Below are positions 1-6,365 of a stretch of DNA of 7,367 nucleotides, piece by piece; positions within the stretch are counted from its first letter, which is position 1; each line of letters opens with the position of its first letter. A program made the translations under genes and the position numbers. The notes beneath the pieces were generated by a model. It made no database searches and was not told where the DNA came from. It worked only from the letters and a program-made list of their open reading frames with translations. Source of the stretch: Betaproteobacteria bacterium (lineage in GTDB: Bacteria > Pseudomonadota > Gammaproteobacteria > Burkholderiales > Burkholderiaceae_C); contig JANXLW010000090.1 of the NCBI GenBank assembly GCA_025354965.1, positions 1-7,367 on the forward strand, given 5' to 3'.

Positions 1-1
1 C

Positions 2-1363
2 ACGCTGCTGGTGGTGGATGCCGAGGCCAAATCAGCGCCAAGACTGAGCCACCGCGCCACGGTCCAGGTCAATCCGGCGTCCGTCATGAAGTTGGTGACC
101 ACCTATGCGGCGCTTGATCTGTTGGGACCGGCCTACACCTGGCGCACGCCGGTGTTTGTGGAAGGCGTTGTGCGCGATGGCACCTTGTTTGGCAACTTGT
201 ACATCCAGGGTCAGGGCGACCCCAAACTGGTGACCGAGCGTCTGTGGCTATTGTTGCGCCGGGTGCAAGGCCTTGGTATCGACAAAATCGCCGGTGACAT
301 CGTGCTGGACCACAGTGCCTTCGAGGTCATGGACCTCGACCCGGCCAGCTTTGACGGTGAACCGCTGCGTCCCTACAACGTCATGCCCGACGCGCTCTTG
401 CTGAATTTCAAATCGGTGGTCATGACCTTTGTCCCCGACAGCAACGCTACCCTGGCGCATGTTCAGTTTGAACCACCGTTGGCAGGCGTGCACATGCAGG
501 CCAGCGTTGCCTTGTCTTCTGGCGACTGTGACGACTACCGCGCGGCGCTGAAGGCCGATTTTACTGATCCGGCGCGCATTCGATTTGCCGGTGTTTACGC
601 GGCGGCTTGCCTCGAAAAAGTCTGGTCGGTTGCCTATGCTGACCCCGGCAGCTACAACGCGCGTGCGGTTGAAGGACTCTGGATTGCGATGGGCGGCAAG
701 CTGGCGGGCACGGTGCGTGAAGGACGCCTGCCCGTGGCGGCTGGCGTCGCGCCGAAAACCACCATCCAGCCGGTATTTGAATTGATCTCCCAGCCTTTGG
801 CCGAGATCATCCGCGACATCAACAAATTCAGCAATAACGTGATGGCGCAGCAGCTGTTTCTGACACTTAGCCTGCCGGCCAACGCCCAGAACGGCAACCC
901 GGTCGGCACCATCACCGGACAAGTTGCAAACCCCGTGATCTATCAGAAAGCCTCACGCAAAGCCTCGGGCGAGGTGCTGCGCCGCTGGTGGAAAGAACGC
1001 ATCGGTTCCGACGAAGCGCCCACGCTGGACAACGGTGCGGGTTTGTCACGCATCGAGCGCATCAGCGCACAGGCGTTGGCGCACCTGCTGCAAGCAGCCT
1101 ACCAGTCCCCGTTGATGCCTGAGCTGATGTCCTCGTTGCCGATTGCGGGTGTGGACGGCACGCAAAAGCGCAGTCGCGCGCAGGCCCAAGGCCGAGCCCA
1201 CCTTAAAACCGGCAGCCTGCGTGATGTGGCTGCGATAGCCGGCTATGTGCATGGCGCCAGCGGCAAACGTTATGTGCTGATTGCCGTTGCCAACCACCCC
1301 AACGCCAGCGCTGCCCGACCCGCGTTTGAGGCGCTGCTGGACTGGGCCGTCAAAGACAATTGA
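2..1363 (+). CDS. dacB: D-alanyl-D-alanine carboxypeptidase/endopeptidase DacB (PBP4), 5'-truncated by window
   Basis: Class C penicillin-binding protein that trims or cleaves peptidoglycan peptides in the periplasm (peptidase family S13). All three serine-peptidase motifs are visible. Numbering from the GTG codon at 11, they are SVMK at residues 24-27 (nucleophile Ser at bases 80-82, in the context NPASVMKLVTTYAALDLLG), SNN at 274-276 and KTG at 399-401 (bases 1205-1213). DNGAGLSR and LPIAGVDGT, also typical of this family, lie between the last two. The frame is open to base 2 (TLLVVDAEAK...), and the family has a signal peptide and about 30-60 further residues before SxxK. The real start therefore lies outside the window, and GTG 11 is not the start. 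The stop is TGA at 1361-1363. Residues about 289-316 look like an extra loop between the SxN region and the conserved RRWW helix. I am confident of the family; the precise balance of carboxypeptidase and endopeptidase activity is inferred. Confidence 0.95.
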   Translation, partial: TLLVVDAEAKSAPRLSHRATVQVNPASVMKLVTTYAALDLLGPAYTWRTPVFVEGVVRDGTLFGNLYIQGQGDPKLVTERLWLLLRRVQGLGIDKIAGDIVLDHSAFEVMDLDPASFDGEPLRPYNVMPDALLLNFKSVVMTFVPDSNATLAHVQFEPPLAGVHMQASVALSSGDCDDYRAALKADFTDPARIRFAGVYAAACLEKVWSVAYADPGSYNARAVEGLWIAMGGKLAGTVREGRLPVAAGVAPKTTIQPVFELISQPLAEIIRDINKFSNNVMAQQLFLTLSLPANAQNGNPVGTITGQVANPVIYQKASRKASGEVLRRWWKERIGSDEAPTLDNGAGLSRIERISAQALAHLLQAAYQSPLMPELMSSLPIAGVDGTQKRSRAQAQGRAHLKTGSLRDVAAIAGYVHGASGKRYVLIAVANHPNASAARPAFEALLDWAVKDN

Positions 1364-1409
1364 ACCCGTCGAATCGCCAACAGATTTGTTGCCTCCCGAA
1401 ATACCCATC

Positions 1410-1673
1410 ATGTCCGCTAGCACCTTATCCGAATTCATTGGCTACCTGGCAGCTTTCCTCACCACCGCCAGCTTCGTGCCGCAGGCCTGGCACACGTTCA
1501 CTACGCGCGACGTCAGCGGCATCTCGCTGGGTATGTACAGCGCCTTCACGCTCGGCATTGCCTGTTGGCTGCTCTATGGTTTGCTGCTGGGCGCCTGGCC
1601 GATCGTGATTGCCAACGTCATCACCCTGGCTCTGGCGGCAACCATTTTGTTGATGAAGCTACGCTACATGTAA
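1410..1673 (+). CDS. SemiSWEET-type PQ-loop small sugar transporter (MtN3/saliva family)
   Basis: A tiny integral membrane protein of 87 residues, the normal length for bacterial SemiSWEETs. These form one three-helix bundle and work as homodimers to move sugars across the inner membrane. Helices fall at about residues 8-28, 38-60 and 63-83. The PQ motif is at residues 24-25 (SFVPQAW), followed by the characteristic TRDVSGISLGMY segment. W53 and N69 lie where the substrate-pocket Trp and Asn of characterised SemiSWEETs are expected. I chose the ATG at 1410 because the homologous region begins there; the frame is open further upstream to 1281, but that part overlaps dacB and resembles nothing. 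No clear Shine-Dalgarno sequence precedes the ATG. The gene begins 46 nt after dacB, so co-transcription is plausible. The family call is firm; the substrate cannot be read from sequence, and a non-sugar PQ-loop role is possible. Confidence 0.9.
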   Translation: MSASTLSEFIGYLAAFLTTASFVPQAWHTFTTRDVSGISLGMYSAFTLGIACWLLYGLLLGAWPIVIANVITLALAATILLMKLRYM

Positions 1674-1710
1674 AACATCACCGGGTTTTCCCCTGTTCTC
1701 AGAATTTTGT

Positions 1711-1740
1711 TTGAGCTATATCATTAAACATGAAAATAGT
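1711..1740 (+). promoter_or_regulatory. Weak candidate sigma70-like promoter for the hydrolase-ompW unit
   Basis: TTGAGC (1711-1716) and AATAGT (1735-1740) are separated by 18 bp, and each matches 4 of 6 consensus positions. The site lies in the AT-rich gap between the SemiSWEET gene and the hydrolase. The -10 element would overlap the near-palindrome that starts at 1733. This is pattern matching only and other placements are possible. Confidence 0.2.
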
Positions 1741-1759
1741 ACGATCGTTCTATTTTTTT
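1733..1759. promoter_or_regulatory. 24-bp near-palindrome plus T-run: candidate operator or weak terminator
   Basis: Bases 1733-1756 form an inverted repeat centred between 1744 and 1745. The arms are AAAATAG and CTATTTT around a perfect ACGATCGT core, with a single symmetric mismatch (T1740 against T1749). A run of seven T (1753-1759) overlaps the right arm. Two readings are possible: an operator for a dimeric repressor overlapping the candidate promoter 32 nt upstream of the hydrolase start codon, or an AU-rich intrinsic terminator for the dacB/SemiSWEET transcript. The stem is weak (A/T-rich, GATC loop), so I favour the operator reading slightly. Confidence 0.4.
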
Positions 1760-1779
1760 GATCTCAGCCCAAAATTTCT

Positions 1780-1783
1780 GGAG
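1780..1783 (+). promoter_or_regulatory. Shine-Dalgarno that fixes the hydrolase start
   Basis: GGAG lies 7 nt upstream of ATG 1791. It favours this start over the in-frame TTG at 1758, which lies within the T-run, has no ribosome binding site and would put 11 residues before the lipoprotein signal peptide. Confidence 0.7.
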
Positions 1784-1790
1784 AATACGG

Positions 1791-3350
1791 ATGACTAAAT
1801 ACAAGGTTTTAGGGGCCTCGCTATTCGCGGCGCTGGTGCTCGCGGCTTGCGGTGGCGGAGACAGCGGACCGCTGGGAACACAGACGGCAAATCCGACGCG
1901 TGGCGCGCTGATGCAGAGCCCACCGCCGCGTATCACCTCCATGACCGCCGCTGATTTCAAAGCCTTGTTGACTGCCAGCGGCGCCAGCGGGCTCGGTTTG
2001 CTTCAGCTTTCGACCGGTTCGACCACCGGAACGCTGCCTTGCGGCGTCGATGTGCAATACATCCAGTACGGGACTGTCGGCGCCGCTGAACCCACCACTG
2101 CTTCGGGTGCCCTGATGGTGCCCACCGGCAGCGGTGCCGCCTGCACCGGCGCGCGCCCAATTGTGATGTATGCCCACGGTACCAACATCACCAGACGCTA
2201 CAACCTGGCCGATTTTTCTGACAAAACCAATCCTGCTTACTCCGAAGGCGTGCTGCTGGCGGCGTTGTACGCGGCACAAGGTTATATTGTGGTGGCCCCC
2301 AATTACGCCGGCTATGACAGTTCACCATTGGCTTACCACCCGTACTTGAATGCCGACCAGCAGTCCAAGGAAATGATTGACGTGCTGGCGGCCGCCAAAA
2401 AGGCACTACCAACACTGATTTCACCGACCACCGCCAGTGCCAAGCTGTTCATCACGGGTTACTCGCAGGGTGGTTTCGTGGCGATGGCGGCCCATAAGGC
2501 GATGCAGGCGGCTGGCATACCGGTGACCGCATCGGCTCCGATGTCCGGCCCCTACGCGCTGGCGGCTCAGTCGGATGCCACGTTTTACGGCAATGTAAAC
2601 GCCGGCGGCACGATTTTTACACCCATGATTTTCACCAGCTTCCAGAAGGCCTACGGCAATCTGTACACCACCCCTGCCGATGTTTATGAAAGCGCTTATG
2701 CCACCGGCATCGAGACATTGCTGCCGGGTACCTACGACTTCACGACCGTCGTCACCAGTGGCAAGTTACCGCAGTTGGCGCTTTTTAACAGCACGCCGCC
2801 GGCACCAGCATTCGCATCCATCACGCCACCAGTCACTGGCGGCGCCACCGATGCCTTGTTCGCCTTGGGTTTTGGTACCAACAACCTGATCAAAAACAGC
2901 GTCCGCTTGAGCTACCTGATGGATGCGATCGCCAATCCGGACGGGGTAGTACCCAGCTTCACCACCGGCGCCCCGGCGAGTACCCCACTCAACCCGCTGC
3001 GCATGGCGGCGAAACTAAACGACTTGCGTGGCTGGACTCCGCAAGCACCGGTCTTGCTGTGCGCCGGCAATGGTGACCCCACCGTCTTTTACAGTCTGAA
3101 CACCGGCTTGATGGGTGCCTTGTGGGCTGGCTTGCCAGCCGGTCTGGTCACCGTACTGGACGTTGACTCGGCCCCGACGGGCGCTGGCGATCCATTTGCA
3201 GCTGCCAAAGTGGGTTTTGCGGCTGCCAAGGGCGCTCTGATCGCCGCCTCCGGCGCCAATGCCGCCGCTGCCGTAACCGGCGCCTACCACGGCACGTTGG
3301 TACCTCCCTATTGCAACGCGGCAGCGCGCGGCTTCTTCTCCCAGTTCTAA
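1791..3350 (+). CDS. Lipoprotein alpha/beta hydrolase (secretory lipase-like)
   Basis: A 519-residue exported hydrolase. Residues 1-20 form a lipoprotein signal peptide (positive start, hydrophobic core, lipobox LAAC with Cys20). The next residues are Gly-Gly-Gly-Asp, with no Asp at +2, which suits sorting to the outer membrane. The catalytic domain has an alpha/beta-hydrolase nucleophile elbow GYSQGG with Ser225 (bases 2463-2465). Asp429 in CAGNGDPTV and His500 in GAYHGT are the likely other triad members, in the right order and near the C-terminus. The segment VVAPNYAGYDSS, followed by a helix rich in A and K, is typical of secretory lipase/LIP-type and related esterases. Four further cysteines (84, 118, 424, 508) could form disulfides in the periplasm or at the surface. 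A low-complexity Ala/Gly-rich stretch runs through about 463-498. The substrate is unknown: an ester such as a lipid, polyester or aromatic ester is inferred. The ompW gene follows after 18 nt, so the two are probably co-transcribed. Confidence 0.85.
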   Translation: MTKYKVLGASLFAALVLAACGGGDSGPLGTQTANPTRGALMQSPPPRITSMTAADFKALLTASGASGLGLLQLSTGSTTGTLPCGVDVQYIQYGTVGAAEPTTASGALMVPTGSGAACTGARPIVMYAHGTNITRRYNLADFSDKTNPAYSEGVLLAALYAAQGYIVVAPNYAGYDSSPLAYHPYLNADQQSKEMIDVLAAAKKALPTLISPTTASAKLFITGYSQGGFVAMAAHKAMQAAGIPVTASAPMSGPYALAAQSDATFYGNVNAGGTIFTPMIFTSFQKAYGNLYTTPADVYESAYATGIETLLPGTYDFTTVVTSGKLPQLALFNSTPPAPAFASITPPVTGGATDALFALGFGTNNLIKNSVRLSYLMDAIANPDGVVPSFTTGAPASTPLNPLRMAAKLNDLRGWTPQAPVLLCAGNGDPTVFYSLNTGLMGALWAGLPAGLVTVLDVDSAPTGAGDPFAAAKVGFAAAKGALIAASGANAAAAVTGAYHGTLVPPYCNAAARGFFSQF

Positions 3351-3368
3351 ATCAACGGAGCAAACCCA

Positions 3369-4070
3369 ATGAAACATACACTTCTTTCGGCATCCGTTGC
3401 AGTGACGCTGGCTCTTGTTGCGTCAGGCAGCGCGCTGGCCCAATCAACCACCATCAAGCTTGGCTTGGTCAATGTCGAGCCCAACTCATCGGCCAGCCCG
3501 GTATCTGGCCCGTTTACCCCAACCGATGCGCTCAGCTTGAAGGTCCAGAGTCAGTCAACCCTGTTTTTCAGTGCATCACGTGAAATCGACAGCCACTGGG
3601 AAGCGGAGCTGGCCCTTGGTCTTCCGCCTACGCATGATGTTTCTCTGGTTGTCCTCAAACCTACCGCGGTTCCGGGTAGCGTAGCGGTCCAGGATGGCGC
3701 CCTCTCCGCCAAGGTCCGGCAAGTGGCACCTACCGTGTTTGCCAACTACAGGTTTGGTGATAGCAACAGTCAGATGCGCCCGTTTGTCGGCGTCGGTCTG
3801 AACTTCACCAAGTTCGACAAGACTGAATCAACCGCCGTGAATGACGCCGTCAACGGTGGCCCCACCACCATCAAACTGAAAAACTCGATAGGCCCGGCCT
3901 TGCAACTGGGTGTGACGGCCAAACTGGGCGGCCCGTGGTCAGTCACCGGCGCCTGGACAACGGCTCGCGTCAGAACGACGATGACCACCAACACGCTGGG
4001 CATTGAGCGCACTGCTGACATCGTGTTCCATCCGTCAGTGTTCATTTTGGCCGTGGGCTACAGTTTCTAA
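3369..4070 (+). CDS. OmpW/AlkL-family outer membrane protein
   Basis: A 233-residue beta-barrel precursor. The signal peptide covers residues 1-24, with a likely cleavage ALA|QS (Ala24-Gln25). Family hallmarks follow in order: KLGLVNVEP near the mature N-terminus (30-38), ELALGLPPTHDV (80-91), QVAPTVFANYRFGD (118-131), RPFVGVGLNFTKF (137-149), SIGPALQLGVTAKL (173-186) and the terminal strand FHPSVFILAVGYSF, ending in the Phe that outer-membrane assembly requires. OmpW proteins form eight-stranded barrels with a narrow hydrophobic channel; AlkL relatives carry hydrophobic compounds inward. GGAG at 3357-3360 lies 8 nt before the ATG. The gene lies 18 nt after the lipase-like lipoprotein and is closed by a strong terminator. 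A joint role in releasing and taking up hydrophobic ester products is inference. The family is clear; the ligand is not. Confidence 0.92.
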   Translation: MKHTLLSASVAVTLALVASGSALAQSTTIKLGLVNVEPNSSASPVSGPFTPTDALSLKVQSQSTLFFSASREIDSHWEAELALGLPPTHDVSLVVLKPTAVPGSVAVQDGALSAKVRQVAPTVFANYRFGDSNSQMRPFVGVGLNFTKFDKTESTAVNDAVNGGPTTIKLKNSIGPALQLGVTAKLGGPWSVTGAWTTARVRTTMTTNTLGIERTADIVFHPSVFILAVGYSF

Positions 4071-4096
4071 CCAGCCAGCGGGCCTAAGTAGCGCCA

Positions 4097-4127
4097 AACA
4101 GCCCCGCTGCTACGGGGCTGTTTTTTT
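4097..4127 (+). terminator. Rho-independent terminator after ompW
   Basis: A perfect 8-bp GC-rich stem, CAGCCCCG (4099-4106) with CGGGGCTG (4113-4120), is closed by a 6-nt loop and extended by A-T pairs. Seven T follow at 4121-4127. It lies 26 nt after the ompW stop. Read on the opposite strand, the same hairpin follows the sensor-kinase stop but is trailed by only three T, so it may also terminate that operon less efficiently. Confidence 0.93.
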
Positions 4128-4142
4128 GCGCCCTTTTGCCTG

Positions 4143-5627
4143 CTAGCCAGAAAAAAATACGCTGACGGTAACGCCGCGCCCGCGCGGTCCATCGCTCAGC
4201 GTCACCCTGGCATGATGCAGCTCCGCGATGCGCCGGCAAATGGCCAGTCCCAGACCGGTTCCGGGTTGATCCGGACCGGCAATCCGATAGAAGCGCTCGA
4301 ACACCCGGTCACGCTGCGAGACAGGAATTCCCGGACCGTCGTCGCTGACTTCGAGCATCAAACCGTACAGGTAGTGGCCCACCACCACGTCTACGCGGCC
4401 GCCGCGCGGCGTGTAGCGTATCGCGTTATCCACCAGATTGGAAAGCAGCATCGACAACATATCGGCATTGCCAGACAACGGCGCTAGATCGGGCTCAATC
4501 AGTAGCTCAAGTGTCTGCCCGCGTTGCAGCGTCAGCGGCGCCAGTTCGGCACATACGGCTTCGGCGATAGTGCCGAAGTTCACCAAATGCGCATCTGGCA
4601 AGGCTTGCTCGGGATCAAGCCGCGCCAGGGTCAGCAGTTGACCCACCAGGCGAATGCTGCGCTCCACGCCGCTTTGCAACTGCCGCATCGCCTGCTGACG
4701 CTCGGTCTCGCTGTCTGCCTTGCCTGCTACGTGCAGTTGTGCCTGAATAGCTGCCAGTGGCGTTCGCAGTTCATGCGCCGCATTGGCGGTGAAGCGTCGC
4801 TCGCCCTCCAGCGTATGCGTCACCCGTTGCAACAATTCGTTCAGGGCCAACACCATGGGACGAACTTCTCCGGGTGCGCTGCTGGCATCCAACGGCTTCA
4901 AATTATCGGGTTTTCTGCTGGCAATTTCGCGTGTCAGAACACCCACCGGATTGAGACCCCTGCTGATGGAAAACCACAACAGCACGATCAATACCGGCAG
5001 TCCAAGCGCCAACGGGCTGGCCAGCTGCAAGACGATGCGCCGGACCAGTCGATTGCGCAGTTCATGCGCTTCCGACACAACGATACGAAAATGATGATGC
5101 ATGTCCCAGACGGCAAAGTGACGCCAGGTCTTGCCATCCGCGTCCATCGTCTCGGAATAACCATCTGATGACGCCATCGTCACAACAGGAGCGTTGGCCG
5201 ATCGCAGCAATAAGCTGCCGTCGCCGCTCCAGACTTGATAGCGCAGATTTTTTTCGTATTCCGCATGCATCGAATGGATAGAACCGGTCACTGCTGGCAC
5301 CACTGGAGCGCCGGTGTTACCTTGTTTTGCAGTGGCGGATCGGCTATCGGCAAGGCGCTGGGGCAACTCTGGCCATTGATCAAATATTTCGTGCAAAGCG
5401 GGCGCCTGGGTTCGATTCGGAATCACAAGGGGATCACTCTCGTCGGGATCGGTTACCCGCAGCAAGGCCAGCGCAGTCTGGGCCAGATGGACATCAAAGA
5501 GTTCATACACTTCGTCAACGCTGTCGCGAACGGTCAGCCAAGCGATGACAGCCCAATAGGAAAAACTGACGACGACCAAGCCCACCAGCAGGCGTCGGCT
5601 CAGGGAATGGTGTCGCTGCGCGATCAC
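4143..5627 (-). CDS. Sensor histidine kinase, QseC/TctE-like
   Basis: A 494-residue inner-membrane kinase partnered with the regulator just upstream. Visible layout: TM1 at about residues 12-32, a periplasmic sensor about 33-198 (2CSK_N-like, with YQVWSGDGSLLLRSANAP at 130-147), TM2 at about 199-221, and a HAMP-like linker to about 272. Then come the HisKA dimerisation helix with the phospho-acceptor His285 (NAAHELRTP) and the ATPase domain with N box N397/N401, G1 box DDGPGI (429-434), F box about 443-447 and G2 box GTGLGLAI (456-463). All catalytic motifs are intact. The periplasmic part is unusually rich in His, including three in a row at 177-179. The GTG start overlaps the regulator's TGA, with AGGA 7 nt upstream (5638-5635), which indicates translational coupling. 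Resemblance is closest to QseC-type kinases, but the signal is unknown and I do not assign the gene name. Confidence 0.93.
   Translation of the reverse strand: MIAQRHHSLSRRLLVGLVVVSFSYWAVIAWLTVRDSVDEVYELFDVHLAQTALALLRVTDPDESDPLVIPNRTQAPALHEIFDQWPELPQRLADSRSATAKQGNTGAPVVPAVTGSIHSMHAEYEKNLRYQVWSGDGSLLLRSANAPVVTMASSDGYSETMDADGKTWRHFAVWDMHHHFRIVVSEAHELRNRLVRRIVLQLASPLALGLPVLIVLLWFSISRGLNPVGVLTREIASRKPDNLKPLDASSAPGEVRPMVLALNELLQRVTHTLEGERRFTANAAHELRTPLAAIQAQLHVAGKADSETERQQAMRQLQSGVERSIRLVGQLLTLARLDPEQALPDAHLVNFGTIAEAVCAELAPLTLQRGQTLELLIEPDLAPLSGNADMLSMLLSNLVDNAIRYTPRGGRVDVVVGHYLYGLMLEVSDDGPGIPVSQRDRVFERFYRIAGPDQPGTGLGLAICRRIAELHHARVTLSDGPRGRGVTVSVFFSG
5624..5627 (-). other. GTGA start/stop overlap between regulator and kinase
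   Basis: On the minus strand the kinase start GTG (5627-5625) shares bases with the regulator stop TGA (5626-5624). Such overlaps usually mean coupled translation and a fixed ratio of the two partners. Confidence 0.9.
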
Positions 5628-6286
5628 GCCTCGTTCCTGGCGATGGTGTAACCAACACCACGCACAGTTTTGAGTGTCGTCGCGCCAATCTTGAGGCGCA
5701 GGTTATGAATATGCACTTCGACCGCATTGCTTTCAACGTTGTGATTCCAGCCATACAGCGACTGTTCGAGCTGGGCACGGGTGAGAACCCGTCCGGCGCC
5801 CTCCATCAGTGCGCGCAGGATATCAAACTCGCGTTTGGAAACATTCACCGCTTCGCCATTCCTGGTAAGCACGCGGGCATCCAGGTCCAGTATCAGCTCG
5901 CCAACACTAAGCAAACCACCACCGCGACCGGAACGCCGAACCAGGGCCCGCAAGCGTGCCACCAATTCCTCCATATCCGTGGTCTTGACCAGATAGTCGT
6001 CCGCCCCATGGTCGAAACTGGTCACCTTGTCGCGTGTCGTGTCGCGCGCCGTGAGGACCATCACCGGCAGCGTATTGCCGCCAGCGCGCAGCCTGCGCAG
6101 CACTTCCAGGCCGCTCATGTCAGGTAAACCAATATCCAGCACCACAGCGACGAATTCCTCATTCGCCAGCACGTCAAAAGCGGCCGCGCCGTGCCTGACC
6201 CAGGTCACTTTGAAGCCCCATTTTCCGAGCGCGGCACGCAAGCCCGCGCCGAGCAGGGCGTCATCCTCGACGATTAGAAGTCGCAT
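5624..6286 (-). CDS. OmpR/PhoB-family response regulator, QseB-like
   Basis: A 220-residue DNA-binding regulator, the standard length for the family. The receiver domain (about 1-118) has the acidic pocket Glu7-Asp8-Asp9, phospho-acceptor Asp51 (VVLDIGLPDMSG), switch Thr79 (VLTARD) and Lys101. The winged-helix output domain (about 125-218) shows VSKREFDILRALM, the recognition-helix region SNAVEVHIHNLRLKIG and the closing KTVRGVGYTI hairpin. Lys101 is followed by Thr-Thr instead of the usual Pro-Phe, a departure at a highly conserved position. The ATG at 6286 has a modest GGAA 5 nt upstream, and MRLLIVEDD is the canonical family N-terminus. It forms an operon with the sensor kinase. The target genes are unknown. 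E. coli QseB and TctD-like regulators are the nearest in style, so I leave the symbol blank. Confidence 0.93.
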   Translation of the reverse strand: MRLLIVEDDALLGAGLRAALGKWGFKVTWVRHGAAAFDVLANEEFVAVVLDIGLPDMSGLEVLRRLRAGGNTLPVMVLTARDTTRDKVTSFDHGADDYLVKTTDMEELVARLRALVRRSGRGGGLLSVGELILDLDARVLTRNGEAVNVSKREFDILRALMEGAGRVLTRAQLEQSLYGWNHNVESNAVEVHIHNLRLKIGATTLKTVRGVGYTIARNEA

Positions 6287-6323
6287 AGGTTTTCCGTTGC
6301 TTCGATTGCCGCCATATGGACCA

Positions 6324-6342
6324 AATTAAATCACAGTAATTG
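6324..6342 (-). promoter_or_regulatory. Candidate -10 and inverted AATTA repeat upstream of the response regulator
   Basis: In the 79-nt gap between the Sua5-type gene and the regulator, the minus strand reads AATTA (6341-6337), 8 nt, then TAATT (6328-6324). The second arm overlaps TTTAAT (6330-6325), a 5/6 match to a -10 element. No good -35 is visible (best is TGATTT, spacing 18). CAATTAC (6342-6336) resembles half of the QseB site reported in E. coli, as far as I recall. It may be an autoregulated promoter; support is weak. Confidence 0.25.
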
Positions 6343-6365
6343 CTCAGGAAATCAGTGCTGCGCCC

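Noticed and set aside
248..922. Long minus-strand open frame opposite dacB
   Set aside because: It lies entirely antisense to a clear DacB coding region. Its translation is Arg/His/Gln-rich with no recognisable domain, as expected for a shadow frame in high-GC DNA.
1281..1409. Longer N-terminus for the SemiSWEET protein, starting inside dacB
   Set aside because: The extra 43 residues are Pro-rich shadow sequence of dacB and lie outside the compact SemiSWEET family length.
1758..1790. TTG start 11 codons upstream for the lipoprotein hydrolase
   Set aside because: It has no Shine-Dalgarno sequence, and ATG 1791 has GGAG at the right distance and begins a canonical lipoprotein signal peptide.
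4524..5168. Plus-strand open frame of 214 codons opposite the sensor kinase
   Set aside because: It is antisense to conserved HisKA and HAMP coding sequence, has no family resemblance and no convincing ribosome binding site.
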